From: an uncultured Thiotrichales bacterium
GTDB taxonomy: Bacteria > Pseudomonadota > Gammaproteobacteria > CAZUMV01
Direction of reading: 5' to 3'
DNA length: 33,918 nt
NCBI GenBank assembly: GCA_938042355.1
Contig: CALIRD010000052.1
Location: forward strand, 1-33,918
In this document: piece by piece, positions 18,477 to 25,988 of the stretch
Layout: each line of letters starts with the position of its first letter
How positions within the stretch are numbered: the first letter of the stretch is position 1
Position numbers and translations under genes: made by a program
The notes under the pieces: model-generated
The model's input: the letters and a program-made list of their open reading frames with translations, nothing else
What the model was told of the DNA's origin: nothing
Databases searched by the model: none

Positions 18477-19727
18477 ATGGAAATGACAGAACTAACATCA
18501 GGCGTTGTTCAACTACAGTATGCGTTGGATACATTTTACTTTCTAATTTGCGGTGCCCTGGTTATGTGGATGGCGGCAGGTTTTGCCATGCTCGAAGCCG
18601 GTCTCGTTCGCACTAAAAATACCACTGAAATACTGACCAAGAATGTAGCTCTATACGCTATTGCTTGTACCATGTATTTAATTTGTGGCTATACCATTAT
18701 GTATGGCTCAGCAGGTTGGCTACTTTCCGGTATTACCGGTGATGGTTTTACAGGTGCTGCTGAGCCAGCCACCTATGCGCCATCAGCAGACTTTTTCTTC
18801 CAGGTTGTATTTGTTGCAACGGCTATGTCGATTGTTTCCGGCGCTGTCGCAGAACGCATGAAGCTCTGGGCGTTTCTGGCTTTCGCGGTGGTGATGACAG
18901 GATTTATCTACCCCATGGAAGGATCATGGACCTGGGGCGGTAATGCGGTCTTTGGTATGTACACCCTCGGTGATCTGGGATTCTCAGATTTTGCCGGTTC
19001 AGGCATAGTGCATATGGCCGGTGCAGCAGCAGCCTTGTCGGGTGTGTTGTTACTGGGCGCACGAAAGGGTAAGTACGATGAAAAAGGTAAAGCCAAGGCA
19101 TTACCTGGTGCAAACTTGCCGTTAGCCACACTCGGTACCTTCATACTATGGATGGGTTGGTTTGGATTCAATGGTGGCTCGGTATTGGCTACCTCGAACG
19201 TCGAGAATTCAAATGCAGTTGCTGTCGTGTTTATGAACACAAATGCGGCGGCAGCAGGTGGCTTGATCGCAGCGTTGATCTTGTCGCAAATCATGTTCAA
19301 AAAAGCGGATCTGACCATGGCATTGAACGGAGCACTGGCTGGACTGGTAGCCATCACGGCAGAACCATCAACACCAACCGCATTACAGGCAACCTTGTTT
19401 GGTGCTATGGGTGGTTTGTTAGTGGTCTTCAGCATCATCACGCTCGACAAAATCAAAATTGATGACCCGGTTGGTGCGATTTCAGTGCATGGTGTCGTCG
19501 GTCTGTTAGGCTTGTTGTTGGTACCTTTGACCAATGATGGTTCTACCTTCGTTGGACAGATTATCGGTGCTGTCACGATTTTTGGCTGGGTGTTTATCAC
19601 CAGTGGCATCGTCTGGTTCGTACTCAAGAAGATTATGGGTATCAGAGTCAGCGAAGAAGTCGAATACGAAGGCGTGGATTTCCATGAATGTGGAATGGAA
19701 GCCTATCCGGAATTTGTAAATAACTAA
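18477..19727 (+). CDS. amtB: AmtB ammonium transporter
   Basis: A 416-residue Amt/Rh/MEP channel with 11 membrane helices. The twin-histidine pore pair is His179 (IVHMAGAAAALSG) and His338 (ISVHGVVGLLG). Other family stretches include FAMLEAGLVRTKN, GFIYPMEGSWTWGG and the C-terminal GMEAYPEF tail that contacts GlnK. It starts at the ATG at 18477 after AAGGAG; a longer frame would run back into glnK. It lacks the cleaved signal peptide found in E. coli AmtB. It takes up ammonium at the inner membrane under nitrogen limitation and is gated by GlnK from the same operon. Confidence 0.95.
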   Translation: MEMTELTSGVVQLQYALDTFYFLICGALVMWMAAGFAMLEAGLVRTKNTTEILTKNVALYAIACTMYLICGYTIMYGSAGWLLSGITGDGFTGAAEPATYAPSADFFFQVVFVATAMSIVSGAVAERMKLWAFLAFAVVMTGFIYPMEGSWTWGGNAVFGMYTLGDLGFSDFAGSGIVHMAGAAAALSGVLLLGARKGKYDEKGKAKALPGANLPLATLGTFILWMGWFGFNGGSVLATSNVENSNAVAVVFMNTNAAAAGGLIAALILSQIMFKKADLTMALNGALAGLVAITAEPSTPTALQATLFGAMGGLLVVFSIITLDKIKIDDPVGAISVHGVVGLLGLLLVPLTNDGSTFVGQIIGAVTIFGWVFITSGIVWFVLKKIMGIRVSEEVEYEGVDFHECGMEAYPEFVNN

Positions 19728-19770
19728 TTTACCCCTCTGACTTAAACGATTCATTAAAAACCCTCCTCAT

Positions 19771-19796
19771 TAGGGCGCTTCGGCGCCCTTTTTTAT
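19771..19796 (+). terminator. Rho-independent terminator after amtB
   Basis: AGGGCGC (19772-19778) pairs with GCGCCCT (19783-19789) around a TTCG tetraloop, followed by a T-run (19789-19794). It closes the porin-glnK-amtB unit. Confidence 0.92.
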
Positions 19797-19797
19797 C

Positions 19798-19975
19798 TCC
19801 ATGGATGGAGTGTATGCTGCGAGAGGCATGGATGCCGGAGCAGTATTAGCACGCACAGGGATGTGTGGGATGTCGGAAATGCAGGAACATTTTTCGACTA
19901 TCTCCTTAGACTTCGGTACCGCTTGTAGGTTGCGCGAAGGAGCGGCGTGTATCAGCTATCCGTGGATAGCAACAC
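19798..19975. repeat. ATGGATG-rich intergenic segment with short palindromes
   Basis: This segment contains CCATGGATGG, the inverted repeat GGCAT-GG-ATGCC, ACAGGGATGTGTGGGATG and the hairpin CTATCC-GT-GGATAG near 19957-19970. The style resembles dispersed ATGGATG-type intergenic elements seen in several Gammaproteobacteria. A frame is open at 19801-19983 but its composition does not look like a protein. I see only one copy in the window, so repeat status is inferred. Confidence 0.3.
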
Positions 19976-19997
19976 TGAATTAGTCCACAATGACAAC

Positions 19998-20624
19998 ATG
20001 AATGGATTCAATTGTCCTTTGTGTGGAGCTATCGGTGAAATATTTCACCAACATTATCAGCACTGCCAGAAATGTGACTTGATTGCAGCTCACCCCAACC
20101 AGCATTTGTCGACGGTAGAAGAAAAAGCACAGTACGACTTACATCAAAATTCACCGGATGATCTTGCCTACCGTGAGTTTCTCAACCAGTTGTGTCTACC
20201 TCTCATGAACTTAAAACCAGCGCCAGCGAGACTGCTCGATTTTGGTTCGGGTCCGGGTCCAACGTTGTCGCTGATGATGGAAGAACAGGGCTATTTGGCA
20301 AGTAATTATGATGTGTTTTATGCACCTGACAAAGAGGTGCTGAAAAACCGGTATGACATTGTCACTATGACAGAAGTGCTGGAGCATCTATCGCAACCAT
20401 TGGTTGAAGTGAAGAAGTTGGTAAAACAGTTAACCAAGGGTGGATTACTTGGTGTCATGACGGCTTTACACAGTGGTAGAGAAACCTTTCCAGATTGGCA
20501 CTATAAAAATGATCCTACCCATATCTGTTTTTATTCCAGACAGAGTATTGAATGGTTAGTAAAAAAGCTGGGATTGCGGCTTGAGCTTGTAACGTCGCGA
20601 GTGATGATTTTTAGAAAGCGCTAG
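19998..20624 (+). CDS. Zinc-ribbon class I SAM-dependent methyltransferase
   Basis: A 208-residue methyltransferase. An N-terminal zinc ribbon (CPLC...CQKC) is followed by the class I fold: motif I LLDFGSGPGPTLSLM, an acidic TEVLEHL stretch typical of PF13489-like enzymes, and HICFYSRQSIEWL. It transfers a methyl group from SAM to an unknown acceptor in the cytoplasm. I prefer the ATG at 19998 because the zinc ribbon begins three residues later; the alternative GTG at 19947 has a GAAGGAG site 4 bases upstream but lies in the repeat-like segment. Its TAG overlaps the convergent kinase stop (CTAG, 20621-20624). Confidence 0.8.
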   Translation: MNGFNCPLCGAIGEIFHQHYQHCQKCDLIAAHPNQHLSTVEEKAQYDLHQNSPDDLAYREFLNQLCLPLMNLKPAPARLLDFGSGPGPTLSLMMEEQGYLASNYDVFYAPDKEVLKNRYDIVTMTEVLEHLSQPLVEVKKLVKQLTKGGLLGVMTALHSGRETFPDWHYKNDPTHICFYSRQSIEWLVKKLGLRLELVTSRVMIFRKR

Positions 20625-21538
20625 TCATCAAAGGTTTGCCGCTGATATCGTAATTCATCAATATTATGTTCTTTATTGAGTTTGATCACACAGTCAGCAA
20701 GGCTGGGCATAATCTTTAGATTCAATTCGGTAATGCGTTGGAACAGTTGTATAAAGCGCGCTATTTCTGCCGGCCCCATGATTTCGCTGGTTTCGTCATT
20801 ACTGATATCGGCTAGTTTGGTTTCCTGCTCGAGGCGCCAGTCGAATACTGTGTCAAAGTCTGGCACCTGCATAAAAACCAACAAATCAAGAAAATCGAAT
20901 AATTTTTGATATTCGTTTTCAAGCTGGGCATTCACGTAGTGTCGCCAAATCCCTCGGCGATCAGCTTTTTCTTCCAACTCGTTGATAGGATCATGGAGCA
21001 ATAGTTCTGAATCCGGGAATGATCCAACACACCAGCCTTCCATGATTATCACATCGATAGGGCCATCAATCTCAACCCAGTTTTCTGCGGGTGCTCGATC
21101 ATCTTTGGCTTTGTCGAATACAGGAATACGATAACTCTCGCCCGCTTTGAGGTTTTGCAAGGAGTTGATGACATCAATACCCAGTTGTATGTCATGAGTG
21201 CCAGGCACTCCTCGAGTAGCGAGTAAGGGGTGAACCCGGCTCGACAACACCTTGCGCTCTTCTTTGGTTAAATAAATATCATCAATAGAGAAAGTCGCAA
21301 CCCGAATACCCGGGTCAGTATGCAGGTGTAATGCAAGGAAATCTGCCAGAGTACTTTTACCGGTTCCCTGCGCACCGTTAATGCCGACTATTAGCGTTTC
21401 ATCAGGTTTACGCTGATCATTTATCCACTCGGCCAAGGGCACGTAATAATCTTCCAACAGCTTTTCAAAATTTGCTGGAAGACGGTTAAACAAAGTGAAT
21501 TGTGTAGTGAGTGTTGTCAATATCTGGGTCTTTAACAC
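20621..21538 (-). CDS. D-glycerate 3-kinase-like P-loop kinase
   Basis: A 305-residue kinase starting with GTG. Walker A is NGAQGTGKST (about 54-63). The SIDDIYLTKEER segment (about 84-95) and RGVPGTHD are the hallmarks of the plant/cyanobacterial D-glycerate 3-kinase (GLYK) and YggC-related group. IIMEGWCVGS is the Walker B-like strand. The family phosphorylates D-glycerate or a similar small acid, or pantothenate-like substrates in distant members. It stands alone between a methyltransferase (convergent) and a TauE/SafE permease, with no glyoxylate or glycerate genes nearby, so the substrate is inferred from family only. Confidence 0.78.
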   Translation of the reverse strand: MLKTQILTTLTTQFTLFNRLPANFEKLLEDYYVPLAEWINDQRKPDETLIVGINGAQGTGKSTLADFLALHLHTDPGIRVATFSIDDIYLTKEERKVLSSRVHPLLATRGVPGTHDIQLGIDVINSLQNLKAGESYRIPVFDKAKDDRAPAENWVEIDGPIDVIIMEGWCVGSFPDSELLLHDPINELEEKADRRGIWRHYVNAQLENEYQKLFDFLDLLVFMQVPDFDTVFDWRLEQETKLADISNDETSEIMGPAEIARFIQLFQRITELNLKIMPSLADCVIKLNKEHNIDELRYQRQTFDD

Positions 21539-21585
21539 ACGGGTTTATGCACTAAGGATACCCTTTTTCTAACGGTCTGTGGATA

Positions 21586-21732
21586 TTAATAAATCGAGAC
21601 TCTGACAAAATTCAAAAATGTGTAAGTACGGTTGGAGAAGACAGGCAACTGCATCATAGTCAGATTTTCACGTATCCAGCCATTATCGAGAGTGTATTGT
21701 AGCTTGAGATCAAAACCAGCTAGTGCATGCAT
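21586..21732 (-). pseudogene. Possible remnant of an outer-membrane beta-barrel C-terminus
   Basis: A 48-residue frame, out of frame with the end of the permease gene, reads as alternating beta-strands (FDLKLQYTLDNGWIREN, then YTFLNFVRVSIY) and stops after a terminal Tyr, the usual barrel-assembly signal. No ribosome site or signal peptide is present and the 5' part overlaps the permease. It could be the tail of a lost porin-like gene or a chance frame. I cannot name a family. Confidence 0.25.
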
Positions 21733-22468
21733 CGAATAACAGTTTAATTCCAACCATAAATAAAAATATATAACTGATGCGATAAAAAACAGTCTGCTCT
21801 ACGCGGCGTGTCAGCCAGCTACCGAGCCATACGCCAATAGGCGCCATAGGCAAGAGGATCAGTGAAATTTTCAGCTGTGAAAATTGCAATAAACCCAGTG
21901 AGTAATAGGGCAACAGCTTGCTGTAGTTGATAACGATAAAAAACAGAACCATGGTGCCGGCAAAAACCCGCTTGTCCAGATGCTGGGGTAGCAGGTAAAC
22001 CGATAAGGGTGGCCCGCCAGCATGCGCAACACAACTGGTAAAGCCGGCAATTGTGCCCCAAACAGAACCGCTTATGGTATTCACGGGTCTGCTTACTGGC
22101 GCTGTCTGTTTACGCTGGTTATAAAAATAGTTAATCACAAAGTGAATCGCGATCACGCCAATGATCAATTTGATCATTGCAACATTCATCAACTGAAACG
22201 TGATCGCGCCAAGAAATACCCCCACTAAACCCGCAGGTATCAAAATCCGGAGATTGGCTCGATGGTACTCACCACGGTAACTATGCACCGCGAATAAATC
22301 CATCACACAGATAATGGGTAACATGATAGCAGCGGCAATTCTCGGGTCGATCACCAGCGCGAGTATCGGCACTGACAAGGAACCAACTCCTCCGGCAAAT
22401 CCACCTTTAGCTACTCCCACAAGCAACACGACCATTATCGCTAATGGATAAAACCAGATAGAGTCCAT
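21710..22468 (-). CDS. TauE/SafE (TSUP) family permease
   Basis: A 252-residue membrane protein with about eight helices. It has the TSUP signatures: GVAKGGFAGGVGSLSVPILAL in helix 1-2, a repeat-related GFTSCVAHAGGPPLSVYLLP in the second half, and LPMAPIGVWLGSWLTRRV. TSUP proteins move organosulfonates, sulfite, or other small anions across the inner membrane. No sulfur gene is adjacent, so the substrate is open. It is divergent from the methyltransferase at 22583, with 114 bp between. Confidence 0.85.
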   Translation of the reverse strand: MDSIWFYPLAIMVVLLVGVAKGGFAGGVGSLSVPILALVIDPRIAAAIMLPIICVMDLFAVHSYRGEYHRANLRILIPAGLVGVFLGAITFQLMNVAMIKLIIGVIAIHFVINYFYNQRKQTAPVSRPVNTISGSVWGTIAGFTSCVAHAGGPPLSVYLLPQHLDKRVFAGTMVLFFIVINYSKLLPYYSLGLLQFSQLKISLILLPMAPIGVWLGSWLTRRVEQTVFYRISYIFLFMVGIKLLFDACTSWF

Positions 22469-22582
22469 AAATTAATCAACAGGTCCGATTAAATGCCATT
22501 GGACTGGCACAAATGTGTGGTGGAACAACGAATAGATCATCATAGCGTTTATAATTTTCGTTGACTACACAAGCGACGTAAC

Positions 22583-23455
22583 ATGAATCTGGGAATCATA
22601 AAAAAAGCCCTGCCCTGGTGGGCGAAAATAGCCGCAAAAATAGTGTTGGCACGCTTGCCGCTTGGTTATGGTTTATGGAAAAGGCTGGGGTTATTTGAAC
22701 ACGGTCAAATGCAATCTATAGACTATGCACAAAGAATATTTCAGGAGCACTACCGACGGGTAAATCCGCCGGATGGTTTTGTCGGTCTGGAATTAGGGCC
22801 GGGGGATTCATTGTTGTCTGCCATCGTAGCTAACAAGTCTGGCGCCGCTAAAACCTGGATGGTGGATGCCGGAAATTTTGCCAATCAGGATATCGAGATG
22901 TATCAGCTGGCGGATAAACATCTTGCAGCAACAAAGGGTGGAGATTTACTGCTCGAAAATGTTCAGACTCTCCCGCAAGTATTACAGGTTTACAATGCGG
23001 CCTATCTGACCGAAGGTCTGGCATCGCTGAAAACGATAGCAAGCAACAGCGTTGATTTTGTCTGGTCGCAAGCGGTGCTTGAGCATGTGCGCGAGCATGA
23101 GTTTCTTGATTCGATGAAAGAAATCCATCGCATACTAAAAGCAGACGGTAAATGTTCACACAGTATCGATTTAAAGGATCACTTGGGTGGTGCATTAAAT
23201 AATTTGAGGTTTTCAGATAAAGTTTGGGAATCGAATTTTATGACCTCCTCCGGTTTTTATACCAACCGCATTCGTTACTCGGAAATGAACAACTTGTTTA
23301 AAGAGGCGGGTTTTGAAGTAGATGTCCTTGAGCAAAGTAACTGGGAAAAACTACCTACCGCACTTAATAAAATAGATAAGAAGTATAGAGAGTTGGGAGA
23401 GAAAGAATTACTGATACAGGGTTTTACTGTGATACTCACACCGGTTAAAGTCTAG
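22583..23455 (+). CDS. Class I SAM-dependent methyltransferase
   Basis: A 290-residue protein. Motif I is VGLELGPGDSLLSA (about 67-80), the acidic end of strand 2 is near Asp95 (MVDAGNF), and SVDFVWSQAVLEHVREHEF is the motif typical of Methyltransf_11 enzymes. An N-terminal basic, hydrophobic helix (ALPWWAKIAAKIVLARLPLGYG) may bind membrane, as in methyltransferases acting on lipids or surface sugars. The acceptor is unknown. The pilin-like gene starts 22 bp downstream in the same direction, so they may be co-transcribed. Confidence 0.8.
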   Translation: MNLGIIKKALPWWAKIAAKIVLARLPLGYGLWKRLGLFEHGQMQSIDYAQRIFQEHYRRVNPPDGFVGLELGPGDSLLSAIVANKSGAAKTWMVDAGNFANQDIEMYQLADKHLAATKGGDLLLENVQTLPQVLQVYNAAYLTEGLASLKTIASNSVDFVWSQAVLEHVREHEFLDSMKEIHRILKADGKCSHSIDLKDHLGGALNNLRFSDKVWESNFMTSSGFYTNRIRYSEMNNLFKEAGFEVDVLEQSNWEKLPTALNKIDKKYRELGEKELLIQGFTVILTPVKV

Positions 23456-23477
23456 TCTTGGTTATATAGATCACCTC

Positions 23478-23924
23478 ATGTCAACAAGCACACAGCAAAA
23501 CCATATTTCGATCAGAGCAAAAACGTGTTGGTTGCTTATTCTGGCTGGAGTGGTTTTTGCTGTTTTGTGTTATCCGTTATATCAAAACAAAGTAGAGCGC
23601 CAAACTCATAAAGAAGCTGTGAGAGCACTCAACAAGGCTGCAAATTTACAAGCAGGCTATTTCAACAAGAACGGCATTTACACAGACCAGGTCAAAGAGC
23701 TCGGCCTGCCTTCGAGTGGTGGTGTTTCTTCATTCATGTCAGGTAACTGGCAGTATCGAGTCAAGATCGAGCTGAGCGACAGAAATGGAAAACCACACTA
23801 TGTGCTAACGACAGTGCCTTATGGTGTCGGTGCTGATAAACGTACAATCTACACACTGGAGTCTGATGGAACAAGGTTTCATCAATTACCCGGCCAGGCA
23901 ATTGTTTCGGGCTGGGATGTCTAG
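23478..23924 (+). CDS. Orphan type IV pilin-like protein without prepilin site
   Basis: A 148-residue protein with one N-terminal membrane helix (about 15-33) and a small soluble domain. The stretch AVRALNKAANLQAGYFNKNGIYTDQVKELGLP and the end RTIYTLESDGTRFHQ resemble the post-helix part of PilE-like minor pilins. The usual G-FTLIE prepilin peptidase site is absent, and the N-terminus has 14 residues before the helix. It may be an inner-membrane protein derived from a pilin. There are no pilus genes in the window. No function can be assigned. Confidence 0.6.
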   Translation: MSTSTQQNHISIRAKTCWLLILAGVVFAVLCYPLYQNKVERQTHKEAVRALNKAANLQAGYFNKNGIYTDQVKELGLPSSGGVSSFMSGNWQYRVKIELSDRNGKPHYVLTTVPYGVGADKRTIYTLESDGTRFHQLPGQAIVSGWDV

Positions 23925-23975
23925 AGCTCTCCGCATTAAAGGTTATAGCGATGTTGTCTCAGGATTTTTACTCTC

Positions 23976-25319
23976 CTAAACCTTGCCCAGGATTATGCCG
24001 CTATTGTGTCCGCCAAAGGCGAATGAGTGGCTGAGTACATGGTCTACTTTCTGTTTTCGTCGTTCGGTGACAAAGTCCAGGTCAGCAATGGGGTTCTCCA
24101 GATTCAGGCTCGGGTGTAGTTCCTGATCTCTGATACTTAATGCGCTGACGATAGCTTCAATAGCGCCACATGCACCGAACGTATGTCCAAGCAATGATTT
24201 TGTTGAGTTAAGTGCAGCATTCTTACCAAATATTTTATCCAGTATTTCAGATTCTGTTTTGTCGTTTGCGATTGTGCTCGTGCCATGTGTGTTAACGTAG
24301 TCAATATTCTCAGGTTCAAGCTTCGCATTAGCAATGACACTTTTTATCAAGCGTTCAATTTGTGCCCCCTCTGGATCAGGAATCATAATAGAATGAGCAT
24401 CAAATGTTTCCATGCAGGCTTTTAGTTCAGCGAGAGGCCTTACTTTTCTGTGCTCAAGATGCGCTTCAGATTCAAGAATCAAGGTGCCAGAACCTCCTTG
24501 TGAAAATAAAAAACCATTTCGATTTTCGTCAAATGGTTGATTAATTTTATCTACAGGGGAGCCTGCTTTTGCTTTGGTTAACGCACCTGCAACATCAAAG
24601 CTACGCATAACTGCTCCGTATGCATCGTTATAACATTCTGCGCCACCTGCAATTACCAGATCTGCTGCTCCAGATTGTATCAACTCCCAACCTTGGACAA
24701 TTGCAGTTGTGCCGCTTGAGCATGCCTGAGTTACAGATCTGACTGGGCCTTTAGTAGAGTATTTAATTCCTGTTGCTGCAGCTATCGTGTTAGTAATCAC
24801 TTTTGACACAGTAAAAGGAGAAAAACGTTTTGCAAATTGTAGTGAGTTTAAACACGATTCAATTTCTGAATTATTATTGCTAAGGCGCAGTACCTCTTTT
24901 TTTACGTTTCCAAAAACATGTAGGCCGATATTCGCGAGGTATGAGTCCAAACCACCTGCGGCTGTTCCAAATGCGATCCCCAGTCTTTGTTCATCGGTTG
25001 CATTAACTTTGTATTGGTTGTTTTTCTTGCTAATTTGTTCAAGATCAAACTCAGCATTTACCAATGCTTCATGTGATGAGAGATTGGCTAATAAGGTGGC
25101 TGGGTCTTTCTGGGTAATCTCATTACGAGTAAAGTGTAATTCTGAAAAATCAAAATCAGGTAGTGGGCTGTAATAGTGTGAAGTGAAATTGCTAAAGTTA
25201 TACCAATCAGAAGGGATTGGGTGAATATTGGTTTCACCATTCAACATCCGTTGCCAGTTGTGTTCTGCGCCAATACCTAAAGGACTGACCATGCCTACAC
25301 CCGTTACAAATACACGCAA
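23976..25319 (-). CDS. Beta-ketoacyl-ACP synthase (FabF-like) of the DSF locus
   Basis: A 447-residue ketosynthase with the thiolase fold. The catalytic triad is intact: Cys200 (VTQACSSGTTA), His345 (VNTHGTST) and His379 (SLLGHTFGACGA). It elongates acyl-ACP with malonyl-ACP. It starts with TTG at 25319 after GAGGA. It is about 35 residues longer than E. coli FabF, and the stretch 24841-24900 counts 33% GC versus 50% for 18901-18960, so it is more A/T-rich than the neighbours. The acyl carrier protein gene is 62 bp upstream in the same direction; together they are a small acyl-synthesis pair next to rpfF. A housekeeping FabF is expected elsewhere in the genome. Confidence 0.9.
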   Translation of the reverse strand: MRVFVTGVGMVSPLGIGAEHNWQRMLNGETNIHPIPSDWYNFSNFTSHYYSPLPDFDFSELHFTRNEITQKDPATLLANLSSHEALVNAEFDLEQISKKNNQYKVNATDEQRLGIAFGTAAGGLDSYLANIGLHVFGNVKKEVLRLSNNNSEIESCLNSLQFAKRFSPFTVSKVITNTIAAATGIKYSTKGPVRSVTQACSSGTTAIVQGWELIQSGAADLVIAGGAECYNDAYGAVMRSFDVAGALTKAKAGSPVDKINQPFDENRNGFLFSQGGSGTLILESEAHLEHRKVRPLAELKACMETFDAHSIMIPDPEGAQIERLIKSVIANAKLEPENIDYVNTHGTSTIANDKTESEILDKIFGKNAALNSTKSLLGHTFGACGAIEAIVSALSIRDQELHPSLNLENPIADLDFVTERRKQKVDHVLSHSFAFGGHNSGIILGKV

Positions 25320-25381
25320 GTTAAATCCTCAGTAACAACTGCTTGTATCTTACAAGAAAAATCGAACGGGCGTGATCAGGA

Positions 25382-25630
25382 TTATGTGGCAGGTAGTGTG
25401 TTGATCAATTCAATAATGTCGGCCGGTGTTTTAATCTCGGCAAGCAGGCTTTCGTCAATGGTGTCTTGTTCTGCAAACTCATCCTGCAACGTGACAATCA
25501 GTGTTGCCATATCGATGGAGTCTGCCCCGAGCTCTTTGAAGGTTTGCTCGGGCGTAACCGATTGATCAAGACCCAGGCATTCTGCCACGATGTCACAGAT
25601 TTGACGTTCCAGATTTACGTTATCCAGCAT
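25382..25630 (-). CDS. Acyl carrier protein of the DSF locus
   Basis: An 82-residue acyl carrier protein. The phosphopantetheine attachment site is Ser38 in the ELGADSIDM motif (the usual DSL reads DSI). Flanking helices 1 and 3 are as in AcpP, and the surface is acidic. It carries growing acyl chains to the ketosynthase encoded 62 bp downstream. Separate from the main fatty-acid cluster, it is probably a specialised carrier. RpfF is known to act on 3-hydroxyacyl-ACP, which makes this protein a candidate donor to the divergent rpfF. The promoter must lie in the 358-bp gap with rpfF. Confidence 0.9.
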   Translation of the reverse strand: MLDNVNLERQICDIVAECLGLDQSVTPEQTFKELGADSIDMATLIVTLQDEFAEQDTIDESLLAEIKTPADIIELINTLPAT

Positions 25631-25676
25631 GGGCTCTTTCTTTCCTCAGGAGTGTCATTATTTTAAGTTATAACTC

Positions 25677-25690
25677 GTCATCAGGATGAC
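25677..25690. promoter_or_regulatory. Perfect inverted repeat upstream of the ACP gene
   Basis: GTCATC-AG-GATGAC is a 6-2-6 perfect palindromic repeat 47-60 bases upstream of the ACP start, overlapping the -35/-10 spacer of a candidate promoter (TTTTTG-N17-TATAAC on the minus strand). It is a reasonable operator, with no protein assigned. Confidence 0.4.
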
Positions 25691-25790
25691 AAAAAGTTGT
25701 GATTTGATGCAAAGTTTTAAAGCGCGCATCTCAATCGAGCATAGAGGATTCTAAACCTTGCGCACCATCAAATTCTGGATAAATGGTAGC

Positions 25791-25806
25791 TTTTCACTGC
25801 TGAAAA
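25791..25806. promoter_or_regulatory. Perfect inverted repeat in mid-gap
   Basis: TTTTCA-CTGC-TGAAAA is a perfect 6-4-6 inverted repeat between the ACP and rpfF promoters. It could be an operator serving both directions; no regulator can be named. Confidence 0.35.
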
Positions 25807-25884
25807 ACACGATAATCCTACAAAAACAAAGTGTTATGTAGTCTTTTAACAGTTGTGGTAAGCTCGCGGAACAGTGAATAAAAG

Positions 25885-25900
25885 TGTGATGAACATCACA
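25885..25900. promoter_or_regulatory. CRP/Clp-type binding site upstream of rpfF
   Basis: TGTGATGAACATCACA is a perfect TGTGA-N6-TCACA palindrome, with the extra inner T/A pair (TGTGAT-N4-ATCACA) of the strongest CRP sites. Its centre is 96 bases before the rpfF ATG. Relative to a start near 25934 it would be at the class II position (-41.5). In Xanthomonas the CRP-like protein Clp is inhibited by cyclic di-GMP and acts downstream of RpfG. Confidence 0.7.
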
Positions 25901-25988
25901 GAGCTATTTTGGAACAGAAAAACTTAAACCATCTATAAAACCGAGCATTAAAAAAACTATTTAATAACATAATCAAGAGAATTAAATC

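Larger units (their letters stand above)
25631..25988. other. Divergent control region between the ACP and rpfF genes
   Basis: This 358-bp gap holds no credible gene. It is A/T-rich and contains a perfect CRP/Clp-type box and two perfect inverted repeats (listed separately), plus TATAAC (minus strand, ACP side) and TATAAA (25934-25939, rpfF side) as candidate -10 elements. It must drive the ACP-ketosynthase pair leftward and rpfF rightward. Confidence 0.7.

Noticed and set aside
18908-19627. 239-residue open frame antisense to amtB
   Set aside because: It mirrors a well-supported gene, is rich in Pro/Thr/Ala as expected for a reverse frame, and has no family signature.
19801-19983. 60-residue open frame after the amtB terminator
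   Set aside because: Repeat-like composition, no ribosome site, and overlap with palindromes.
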